Position numbers and translations under genes: made by a program. Below, piece after piece: positions 45,210-54,032 of a stretch of DNA of 54,032 bases; position 1 is the first letter of the stretch; each line of letters opens with the position of its first letter. The DNA lies in NCBI GenBank assembly GCA_002633005.1, contig NMRA01000342.1, positions 1-54,032 of the forward strand. The letters run 5' to 3'. Under the pieces are notes generated by a model, which did not search any database, was not told where the DNA came from, and saw only the letters and a program-made list of their open reading frames with translations. The stretch comes from Phoronis australis. Lineage: Eukaryota > Phoronida > Phoronidae.

Positions 45210-45704
45210 AACTCAGCGCAGTGCTACTGTTAACCACCATCAGCCGACTCCATTACTATCCACTGCTGAGGTAAGACATCACAAAACAAATTTTCGTCGA
45301 ATCTTATTTCTATTATACTTTAATGAAAAATGATTGACGATTGAAAAGCAGTCTGAAGCTGGTTTGATAACAGCTTTTAGATTTTAGGTGCGATGAAGGT
45401 CAACACTCGTATTTCTTGTTTAAGATTCAAACTCGGGGACACTCATGCCAAACGTTCTTCACACTGTTGGCAAGATTTCAGTTTTCTCTGAGAGGTACGG
45501 TTTGCATTCACTTGGATTTATACTTGCATAGCACGTTGTCTCTTTTAACATTACACAGATAACGTGGTCTCTTACCAAATCGGTCTTCTTGTTCAATTCG
45601 AAATCGTCTCCGATCATTTGACTGCCGACCACTCTACAAAATATGCAATTATGCAATTAGAACAGGCGATTTATTCATGTACCTGTCGCCCGAGTACAGC
45701 TTGA
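45210..45704 (+). CDS. Three candidate exons of a plus-strand gene, unidentified
   Basis: The exons are 45210-45270 (after CTGTCTCTCCAG, ending CTGAG|GTAAGA), 45388-45494 (after TTAGATTTTAG, ending AGAG|GTACGG) and 45559-45704 (after TCTTTTAACATTACACAG, ending in TGA). The phases join without a stop: SAVLLLTTISRLHYYPLL, then CDEGQHSYFLFKIQTRGHS...ARFQFSLR, then NVVSYQIGLLVQFEIVSDH...IYSCTCRPSTA-stop. The second intron would be only 64 bp. The frame is also open upstream of 45210. No domain is recognised, no start is assigned, and short exons of this kind can arise by chance. Confidence 0.3.
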
Positions 45705-46884
45705 CCAATGAAGTGACTTTTTAGTATAGTCATTTTGAGTCTGTCAATCCGTTTAATCATATTCCAAGACAAGAGAATGGGATGGTTACATGCAAGCCCT
45801 GGGCCTCAGACGATGACGTCGATGGGGCAATATCGCTAAATTAAAGTGCTTGTTATTTTGATTTCTACAGAAACGTTTTGACACCAGGACAAAACTTCAT
45901 CATGACAAGTGGGGAATGTTCGAGCTTTCATCGATGTCTAAACATGTAGTTAATGTCTATTCTGTGTCATGCACCAGACCATCTTAACCACTACACACAA
46001 GGGGTCCCCCTGAAAAAGAACATCAAAACCATCAGCGAATCAAGGAAAGTTTTACAGTTAATTGAAGTAAGCCAAACATGAAATTGCGAATTCGTGCATG
46101 TTGCTGGTACATGTGCGCCGCTAGGGCTTGCGTGTGACTTCAGTTGATATCAGAACTAGACTACTATCACGGTACGGAATATTATGGCAAAGATTTTATG
46201 ACCGCAAACACTTTAATTCCATAGCGGAGTTGCAACGCCGCCATATTGGAAATGGGTCATAATATTGCAAAGTGGTTAAGCCGGAAAACAAGTACGTCGG
46301 CAAGCGTGGGGGCGAACCAGCCACAGGGAGGCTATACGTGTTGTGTGCCTGGCTGCTATAATACCAGTTAGCGAGATAAAGAATTTAGTTTCTACCTGTT
46401 TCTGGCCAAGGATCAAGAACTGCGTTAAACATGGGTCATACACATCGGTAGAGCTTGTAGCAAAGGCCGACTTAGTGAATTCTTTCCGACTTCGTAACAT
46501 AAATTATGCAGCGCTCATTTTGAAGGAGGCACGAAAACGTATTTTGGAAATTGCCCAACAATATTTCCCTTGAAAGAAACAGTAACAAATACTTCATGGC
46601 GGTTGGTAGAGAAAAAAACTTGTTTTCGCTTGACCAGTACCAAGCCAACATGAGCAATTTTGGGGATAATCACGGCCTCTGCTGTTCTCGGTCGACTCAC
46701 TTAACGTACGCACATATGCATTAACGCGCTAAGATAAAGCGTGCAGAATTAATATTTACTGTCTACAAAATTGTGGTGCATTGCTATCAAAATCCGTTGT
46801 CAAATTACGAACATTTTTCAGAAAATTGTCCTGAAATCCCAGGGCGAAATCTTGCCGATAAATGCGTAGCTGCCGGTCTCGCAA
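45705..46884. other. Unassigned stretch
   Basis: A 76-codon plus frame at 46343-46573 is not recognised. TAGCGGAGTTGCAAC at 46223 recurs in inverted orientation near 50240, a short dispersed word. Confidence 0.35.
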
Positions 46885-46975
46885 TTGACCTATCGCAAGC
46901 TCCGCCCCTATGCAAAAAGTCACGTGATACCCGACATTCGAACGATATATCAGAGGCAAATACATGTCGCTAAAC
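46885..46975 (+). mobile_element. Partial copy of the TTGACCTATC MITE family
   Basis: TTGACCTATCGCAAGCTC and CGCCCC match one end of the element at 10357-10530 (minus orientation there), and TGTCGCTAAAC follows in both. The other terminus is not found, so the copy is truncated or diverged. Confidence 0.55.
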
Positions 46976-47593
46976 GACGTTCCTGGTGGAATCGATGAGT
47001 GTTTTTGCCCTATATGAAAACGCGTCGGCAAAGACAAGAGGCGATGCTTTTCAACAGTGAATCGTACGTTCATGATATGGGAATTTGTAAAGGTGACGAT
47101 GAAAAAATGGCTCGAGGAGCCAGCGAAAATCCGAAGAACCCCTCTGCCTTGGGACCACCTTCACCTAACAAATGACAAGGCCACTGATACGATATGTTCA
47201 TGTAAAGCTGGGTATGTACCTTAAAGTCGGATTATCTGTACGATTCCATAGATTTCATGATCTTTCGAATAAAATCAGTGAAGAATCACCGATATTTTTA
47301 TTCTGTCGTCTGCTAAATTTCGCCTAATAAAAAGTAGGTCACAGCTGGTGGGACTCCTGGAGTAAAGTACATGTAGGTCATAGATTACAGACAACACATG
47401 CACTATAGTCTCTGACCAGGTCGACTCGACAGCACTGAATACGCTTTTCTAATCTTGTAACGAAATATTTTGATCAAAAAAATTCAGGTTCATAGCTCAT
47501 GTACATGTACACATTCATCTCGTCCTAGGCAAACAGTTAGCTCCGGTCGGGTAGGTCTAGGGCTGTGTCTAAGTCAAGTTAATGTCTGGAACT

Positions 47594-47869
47594 CAGTGGC
47601 GTAATCTAGGATACCACAAGGGGGGTCCAACATGTTGCCTCGTGGAATTGGGCAAAGTGCAATTGTATGTACACAGTCGGCCCGAAAGTTGCAGGGGCCG
47701 GGGATTCAAACCTTTCGACCTTCTGTTCAGAGAATCTATCGGTGGACTAAAAAAAACAGGAACACCGGTCCTAGTTACTGAACTGAATATTTCCTCACGC
47801 TTCACGCTCTTGCTGTTTCGTTTTGCTTGCGGGGGGATGGGGCCCCTGCCCCCCCTAAATCCGTCTATG
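47594..47869 (-). mobile_element. Internal-deletion derivative of the CAGTGGCGGAT family, 276 bp
   Basis: It starts CAGTGGCGTAATCTAGGATA and ends CCCTAAATCCGTCTATG. It shares CAACATGTTGCCTCG and TATCGGTGGACTAAAAAA with 40819-41137. Its left 45 bp match the right end of the long form at 17784-18777 on the opposite strand. GGAACT and GGAATT flank it and may be a decayed target duplication. Confidence 0.8.
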
Positions 47870-48758
47870 GAATTGTCCGTTTACACCATTAAGACATTTA
47901 GGCCTAACTTCTTACGAACTTGGCATTTTTTGTAGTTTCATTCCATGAAGATAGATTTCATTTAATTTTGAAAGTAGCATGATCACTATGTCGTGGTATG
48001 GTTACAAAAGATTACAAGTCTGGTGTGGTAGTTGCAAAAATAGGGTATTTACAAAAATAACTCAAATTCTTTTTTAAAGCTTCATAAATTTACATATCAT
48101 GTTTGAACAACTTCAAAATGAGCTCTGTCTAACTCTACAGACATAGTGTATACTAGAGGTACACGTCAAAAAGTAATTCAACAGTTTATTTTTAGTGACA
48201 ACAGCTCGACCAAGGCTTTGAGTTACCGGCAGTAATCCAGTGTCCCTCCCTGTGCCGATCGTATCTCTGAATTTTGACCGAGAGAGAAGTTCAGTTGAAC
48301 GCCAGCCTACGGGTTTATGAATAACAAAAATGTACCTCTGTTAGGTTGAAATAAATTAAAAAAACATAAAATAAAAATGTCCTTGAAAACAACAATTTCC
48401 GGGGACTATACCGCTAGAGTGCTGAGATCCAGTAGGTGTCGACACAAAGGCGGCCAGACGTAGGAAACTCGGGAGTCACAATCTGAGATAGCCCTTCACC
48501 ATAGCCACCAAGCTGAAAAGTGCGTATCTTGGAACTAATATATTTGTTTATTATAGCCATCGAGTTATCAAGCAACATCGCTAAGTTCAGCTGCTCGTGT
48601 GGCCGTACAGTTTGATCCATAGTTTACGCTTTTCAACATCATTTTTCGGCTTTGGACATGCCAAAAAATGACGGGATATTACTCTGGAGCAGCATAACGG
48701 CTGTCGGTGCTACACACGTCATATCAACACCGTTTTCCCATTCTTAGCGGACAATTTC
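47870..48758. other. Unassigned stretch
   Basis: No recognised gene or repeat. Confidence 0.4.
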
Positions 48759-48907
48759 TTGACCTATAGACTAAAGTAAGTTTTACTGGACTACGTGTGG
48801 TTTGTCGGGTATAATGGCGGCTTGGAAACGCAGACGAAAGTGTGCTAAGAATGCTTTGTTCTGATTGGTCCATTAAGCCGTCCGTCATAATCCTGACGAT
48901 AGGTCAA
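48759..48907 (+). mobile_element. 149-bp MITE with TTGACCTAT termini
   Basis: TTGACCTATAG opens it and CGATAGGTCAA closes it. The interior has GTTTGTCGGGTATAATGGCG and CTGATTGGTCCATTAAGCC, matching the minus strand of 10357-10530. The TTGACC-proximal third differs between the copies. Confidence 0.72.
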
Positions 48908-50386
48908 TCGTCGATGGGGCTTGAATTCTTGAATAAGAATACAGCTTCGACTCAACAAATTACCTGAAATCCTCCTCAAGTTTTCCAAATAGCGTGCCTA
49001 ACTAAGATTTTTAAGTTCTTGTGGAGTCTGGATTACTGCAGATAAAGTCCAAATCTGCGCTAGATTGTAACCCGCAACACGAGAACGATCTCTGGAGGAA
49101 CACAAATGTTGTTTTCACGTTACGTTTTTTAAGTTTGTATATGTGTGTGTGAGAGTAAGCGTGCGTGTGCTTGTCATCGGAGTTCATTTGCCAGAATAAA
49201 TGCGATGTAATGATCTAGGTGTGCATTGTATCCAAAGAAATTAACTCAAGCAGTCAAGCAGAGCGTGTTTTAATATTAAGCTTATTTTAATATTTAGCTT
49301 AACACTTGCTGGCCTCATCTGCTAAAAAACGTTCGAGAATTGTTTCGATAAGACCGATATGTCACTCACTGAGTCACCGGGTGAGTGGATGCCTGACCGT
49401 AGTGTAACAGATATTTTCCAGAAGATTCTGGGTGTAAGGGTGTGAATGTGTTCACTATCAGTGGGTCATTTTGACTTTAAAAACACCAATTATGATTAGT
49501 TAAATAATTTCTCTTAAAAATAATGCAAACAGTTTTTACGGTATTAGAAACTTTCGGAAATTAGTGCAAATATTTATTTCTTGCCGATGCTATGTTACCC
49601 GTTTCATGAATAGATAGTTCCCGACTAAATGTCTTCGATGACAGCCGGTGCATTATGCAGCGCGCTCTTCGTGGCCGCGTGCTAACACTGGTCGAGTTTT
49701 TTTATTAGTCTTCTATTCACGGTTTTCACGTGTTCAAAGAAGTTTGGATTCCTGTTGAGGCCGGAGAAGATCTGTACCGGAAAGAAACAATGCAATCCCG
49801 CTGACAAGTACGCTGCGACTGTTTTCAAAGTCCAGACCCGCGTAGTGGGGCACGGCATCCCTCGCAAGAGCAGCAAAACTTTTACGTTCTTTTTGCATCG
49901 CGGCGTAAGTTTGAAGTGTATACGGGCATAACGGTGAGGCTCGTGGTCTACAAATTCAGGACTGTCGGATCTTTCAATTGATAAATTGGAGACGTTAGAA
50001 CTGTTGGTAAGGCATTTTTCGCATGTAGTTCATGTGCTGGGCGCTTATTTTAGCAAAGTCTAAAAACGCGTTGGGCGCTCATTATGGCGAATAGCGGCAG
50101 AATTACATACAGCAGCGTAGTTAAATACACACAAATCACACGTCGTGCAAACCAATCGGCCATTCCATATACCCCAAACCAATCCCAATAGCCTTTACGC
50201 ACTCTAATTTCCGGACATGCGCAATCGATGAATCGATTCGGTTGCAACTCCGCTATTCAAGTTTAGCCAGACATGAAAAAATGCAGTTTTAAGCAATGTT
50301 TTCATCTAAATCCTTAATATTCAGTCACTTTTCGCGAAACGTGCACCAGGTGTTTTCAGTTTCCCCAAACGTCAACAGTAACTTAC
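48908..50386. other. Unassigned stretch; could be intron of a minus-strand gene
   Basis: No confident exon was found. A 54-codon ATG frame at 49898-49734 (minus) is open, but no acceptor joins it in phase to the exon at 50479-50387. Confidence 0.3.
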
Positions 50387-51469
50387 AGTGGCCACTGCCC
50401 GTTGTCGTTTCCACAGGTGCCACACGTTTCTTTCACGGTTGCCGGAGGATTTAGCCGCCTCTTGGCTGTTACAGATATCCTTTAAAAATGAATACGTCGT
50501 TTATAATTTAACTTGTCTAATACAATAACTATATGCCATTTTTAAACAACCGATAAACACAATGCCAGCACTGATATGTAAACCAATTAAATTAGTCACT
50601 GTTTTCATGTAGTCTATGAGATCTTCAGATAGTTCTGCAAAACCAGTACTTTAAAAGCAAGCATCACATAACCAGTCTTCCGTCGATAAAACAACGCTTG
50701 CCTCACTAAACTAATCTCTACTTGTTAACTTTCTCATGCAAGACTTGGTAAGATTTTGCAACTCCCCGTGTTCCTTCAGTGTCAAGTCAACTATAGTTGA
50801 GCCTGGCTTCAACCAGCAGCAGAGGGTCCTGCACTCTGAATCTGAGCAAGAAACTTTTCAAATCCGCCTTACTATGGAAATTGCAAAAAATCAACAAATA
50901 TATTTTACCCAATTAGGGTTCGTAAAAACTTTTTAAGAGGAGTGTTAATTTACCTACCTACTGTTTGTACCAAGAAATGTGTCTTTCTCAGAAGGACTAC
51001 TGTTGTTACTCAAGTTAACTGACATTCCAGCAGCTTCAGCATATGTACAGGTATCTGTGCAATTCTTGTTGATCAAATGTGCTGGAAATTGCGACAATTC
51101 CCAAAACGTAGACATTTTGTCCCCATCTGGTGCAGCTTTACCGCAACCTCTGGTCAGTTTTCTCCTTGAAACGTCTGTGTCAGATGGCAACGCAGACACT
51201 TCACACTCAAAGTCGTTGGCACAGCAGAAACCAGTCGTTTGATTACGCATCTCCGTACGCGTATGTTGGGGAAACTCAATTAAGCCTTCAACGGAAATGC
51301 CCCTATTCCAAGACTTTCCTTCAACAAAGCCCGTGCCCGTCTTATAAGGAGAGGGTTGTTGAAACTGTTTATCACGCGACCAGTCCCACTCCTCTGTGAA
51401 GTCGCTTACGTCAACATTTTCCCACAGAAGAGTGTCATCGTCAAAATCAACCGCCTCCTGTGCCTCCAT
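50387..51469 (-). CDS. Candidate 5' exons of a minus-strand gene, acidic N-terminus
   Basis: An ATG at 51469 opens 170 codons to a donor CAGTAG|GTAGGT at 50958, the longest ATG-started single frame in the window that is not a relic. It starts MEAQEAVDFDDDTLLWENVD, is acidic for 30 residues, and later is Ser/Thr/Asn-rich with scattered Cys. The second exon, 50479-50387, follows TTTTTAAAG and ends CCACT|GTAAGT. It keeps phase through an Arg split over the junction and reads ISVTAKRRLNPPATVKETCG...GQWPL, with a CGTC pair. The intron is 478 bp. There is no signal peptide or membrane segment, and no known domain. Later exons were not found. A frame this long may occur about once per window by chance; the matching phase is what raises it. 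Confidence 0.5.
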
Positions 51470-51504
51470 TTACGCCAATCCCATGCACGTACTTGGTCAC
51501 TGCT

Positions 51505-51513
51505 CTTTATAAG
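51505..51513 (-). promoter_or_regulatory. TATA-like box upstream of the 51469 start
   Basis: On the minus strand CTTATAAAG lies 36-44 bp before the ATG, with GGATTGGCG between them. A start site 30 bp downstream of the box would leave a leader of only a dozen bases, so the link is tentative. Confidence 0.25.
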
Positions 51514-52748
51514 TGGATGCGTTCATGTGCCAGTCCTTGAAAATCATCCCTTGGGTCAAATATAGTCCTTTGAATAAAGTTATTGAATGTTAAATCGATG
51601 TGTTGTATTTCACTGAATAATCATGACAGCCAGATTACCGTGACCTCTTTGCGAATTATGGGATGTGAATAAAGCGCAAACAAAATGATATGTTTATGCT
51701 GGTTTAGGTCCAGGTGCTTATGTCTGAGACAAAACGTTTTCCTAAAGCCTTTTGCTAGTGTTTCGCATGTACAGTAGGGGCATGGACTTAGGCTCACTTA
51801 TACGCACAAGCGACTATCCCAATGCGCATGTGCATAACTAAAACCTGGATGTTTTTGTGCGTTTTTCGGCTTTTTATCTTTTTCATTACATATTTAGTGT
51901 TAGGGGGATTATCGGTTGTGTTGCCGAAAAAAGTGCATTTTTGGGATTACTGATGCATGGACTACACTTCTTTAAGTTATAAAATTTCACTACAGTTACG
52001 AAGCAACAAATTCTGTGTTTTGTGATATCATTACAAATCGCCAATCTCCGCCATTTTCAGCAGGACAGACGTTCAAATAAACGTCAGTAACGATTGACTT
52101 AGTTTCGTCAGCAGAGCAACCGTCGGGTTTGCAGGTTTGATTGCCTACAGATGCTAATCTCTGAAAAACAATAAAAACGCTTCTGAATCAACGACTATCG
52201 TTTTGTAACGGGCAAGAACAGTTTCACACAAATAATAAGTTGAATATTTGTTTTTGCGTAAAGATGCAGCTACAAATATGAGCGATAAGTAAGAGATTGA
52301 TCATACATGTGAATGTCGGCAAAAGCATGTCAGACAATAAAATTTGGCTGATTAATTTTTTTTTACTGGTACTGCAGATACATGTATACGTTCTTATTGG
52401 CTACTGCAATTCGTGATTTTGAGTATGTTCAAGGATTTGAAAAATCAAATAAATACTGGGTGTTTCCTTTTATAGCGGTGACTGAGTATTATGACACTAG
52501 ATATAACAGCGCTAATACAAACATGAAGGAATAATTTTAGGAACGCAGCCAGCGTAGTTGGCGCAAAAACAATTTCATTGGCGCACACTGATTGGTCAAC
52601 TCGGGCCAACGGGCTCATTATAATTGGTAGTGAAAAAGGACACAAAACTGACATGACCCATAAGCCCCCCAAATTAGCACTTGGACATGAGGCCGTGTGG
52701 GGCAGTTCATCTACTGCATTAACACGTTTTTATATAATATCCCTGAAG
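51514..52748. other. Unassigned stretch
   Basis: No recognised gene. A CTGATTGGTCAA word is at 52588. TACATGTA lies at 52379. Confidence 0.4.
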
Positions 52749-52985
52749 GTAGGCAGTGCGCCTAGCTGGATAAGTGTTCCCTTCCTTTAAACGAGGTTGT
52801 TGGTTCGAGTCCCACTGGGGCACACTGCTGGGACCTTGAGTCAGGTCTTTAGTTCCTCAGATCGGTTTTAACTCTATATCAATAACGCATAACAATGGTT
52901 CCAGGGGATCAGTGACATGGGCCCACCATAGTGGCCTTCGCACGTCTTCCACAACGTGTACCAGACTGCGTGCAATAATTTTTGT
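52749..52985 (+). mobile_element. tRNA-derived SINE, copy 3 (best preserved)
   Basis: A tRNA-like head runs from GTGCGCC (52757) to GGGGCAC (about 52823), which pair in six of seven positions as an acceptor stem. TAGCTGGATAAG is the A-box region and GGTTCGAGTCC (52802-52812) is a perfect B box. The anticodon-like arm CCTTC...CGAGG encloses the loop CTTTAAA. The tRNA-unrelated body (ACTGCTGG, CTTGAGTCAGG, CTCTATATCAATAA, GGGGATCAGTG) follows as in the copies at 27840 and 33393. It would be transcribed by Pol III and mobilised by a LINE. Confidence 0.87.
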
Positions 52986-53060
52986 TATACATGTATGCAG
53001 TGATATCTTGGGATGTTGTATGGCAAATACAAGCACGCGGTAATATGACAGTAGATGATG

Positions 53061-53500
53061 TTGCTGATTCAAGCATGTAGTATTATCACGGGAGATAACA
53101 CTGCTATAATACAGACATGCAGTAATACAGAGAGAGATAATGTTGCTGATTCAAGCATGTAGTATTATCACGGGAGATAACACTGCTATAATACAGGCAT
53201 GCAGTAATACAGAGGGAGATAACGTTGCTGATTCAAGCATGTAGTATTATCACGGGAGATAACACTGCTATAATACAGACATGCAGTAATACAGAGGGAG
53301 ATAACGTTGCTGATTCAAGCATGTAGTATTATCACGGGAGATAACACTGCTATAATACAGACATGCAGTAATACAGAGGGAGATAATGTTGCTGATTCAA
53401 GCATGTACATGTAGTATTATCACGGGAGATAATATTGCTACATAAATAATACAAGCATGAATATTGCGGGAGATATATTCCTAACACAAACATGTTATAA
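53061..53500 (+). repeat. 82-bp tandem repeat, five copies, dimer of ~41-bp subunits
   Basis: TTGCTGATTCAAGCATG recurs at 53061, 53143, 53225, 53307 and 53389, an exact 82-bp period with only scattered substitutions. Each unit consists of two related halves, one with GATAA.GTTGCTGATTC and one with GATAACACTGCTATAATAC, so the array arose from a ~41-bp ancestor. The last copies, to about 53500, are irregular. The array starts about 75 bp after the SINE at 52749. Confidence 0.95.
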
Positions 53501-54032
53501 CAGTTTCAAACAAGATTTATACGAGCACAAAAACGCATACCATTTGTAAATGATATTACTTCTCAATAAAAAGTGGATTTAATCTCTTGAATGTGCGATG
53601 GTAATAATATGCGCACCAGGTGGTAATCGCTGTGCTGATGGACAGCAAAACCTCGTGTTCAATATAATCTGTCTTCATAGAAATTGCGCATTGTTGAATT
53701 AATGTAATATATTTTTCGTTTTGTACATGTTTTGGACAATAATAAAAGTTGTAAAAAAATTTCACAGCATTCTTGATTAGATTTATACATTTTTCTACGC
53801 TGAATAATTTGGCAACAGCCCCTCTTGAACACAGATAAAATACACGACAGTATTGTCGGTTGACGATTTTTATTCAAACACGTTTTAAGTCTCAGTATTT
53901 TTGTGCATCATCCCAAGGGCAAAAAGAGAAGACTACCACGAACAATGATAAGAGTAAATTTATATTTTTGAGACAGGTCATATTTCATCGTCGGGAAAAA
54001 ATAAAATGGCACAGGGTTACCAGCAATAGATG
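53501..54032. other. Unassigned stretch
   Basis: AT-rich, with no recognised feature. Confidence 0.4.

Noticed and set aside
49734-49898. 54-codon minus-strand ATG frame that reads protein-like
   Set aside because: No acceptor links it in phase to the exon at 50479-50387, and another frame is open over the same bases.
52757-52823. Possible tRNA gene with UUA anticodon
   Set aside because: The same head is joined to a shared non-tRNA body in other copies, so it is a SINE; the anticodon stem has a mismatch.
53061-53500. Regular repeats that could suggest a CRISPR array
   Set aside because: Units are contiguous 82-bp copies without unique spacers, and the DNA is eukaryotic.

Overview
This looks like nuclear DNA of an invertebrate animal. 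It is AT-rich (about 60%), gene-poor and dense in transposon relics, microsatellites and tRNA-derived repeats. Candidate splice sites follow the GT..AG rule, and a THAP-type zinc finger and non-LTR retrotransposon relics are present. The repeat style (CGACCCACGACC minisatellites, CAGTGGCGGAT-ended DNA elements, a very abundant TACATGTA octamer) reminds me of anthozoan cnidarians such as stony corals, but that is an impression and not a proof. There is no operon structure, no clean rRNA or tRNA gene and no CRISPR array. Two assembly ambiguities (N) sit at 32635 and 37487.

Layout. 1-11 kb: mostly unassigned DNA with short tandem repeats (2472-2746, 4306-4412, 6797-7000, 8100-8245, 9112-9203), small DNA transposons (5080-5232, 10357-10530), a tRNA-derived head (7411-7487, minus) and a LINE-like 3' tail (9325-9500, minus). 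11.3-14.5 kb: a long, heavily frameshifted relic whose last third keeps the acidic motifs of a FEN/XPG-type nuclease plus a cysteine-rich CXC-like tail. 14.6-18.8 kb: a long-TIR MITE and two neighbouring copies of a ~1 kb element that carries Pol III promoter boxes. 20.9-28.5 kb: a possible acidic coding relic and an opposed pair of ~370 bp repeats, between and beside which lie several small repeats and a SINE. 31.5-32.2 kb: a 670 bp inverted-repeat unit with two convergent broken ORFs, one a THAP domain. 32.4-42.7 kb: microsatellite, SINE fragment, CGACC minisatellite elements, an opposed repeat pair, a LINE C-terminal relic and deletion derivatives of the ~1 kb element. 44-51.5 kb: the only part where ordinary spliced host exons look plausible (minus 44407-44734, plus 45210-45704, minus 50387-51469). 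52.7-53.5 kb: a SINE followed by an 82 bp tandem repeat.

How it works together: almost everything recognisable is mobile-element derived. One TIR family (CAGTGGCGGAT ends) accounts for at least three or four insertions, and a second (TTGACCTATC ends) for two or three. The best candidates for something undescribed are the FEN-like nuclease relic with its CXC tail, the compact convergent THAP/acidic-protein unit, and the strongly over-represented palindrome TACATGTA. All assignments come from reading the sequence; no database search was run.
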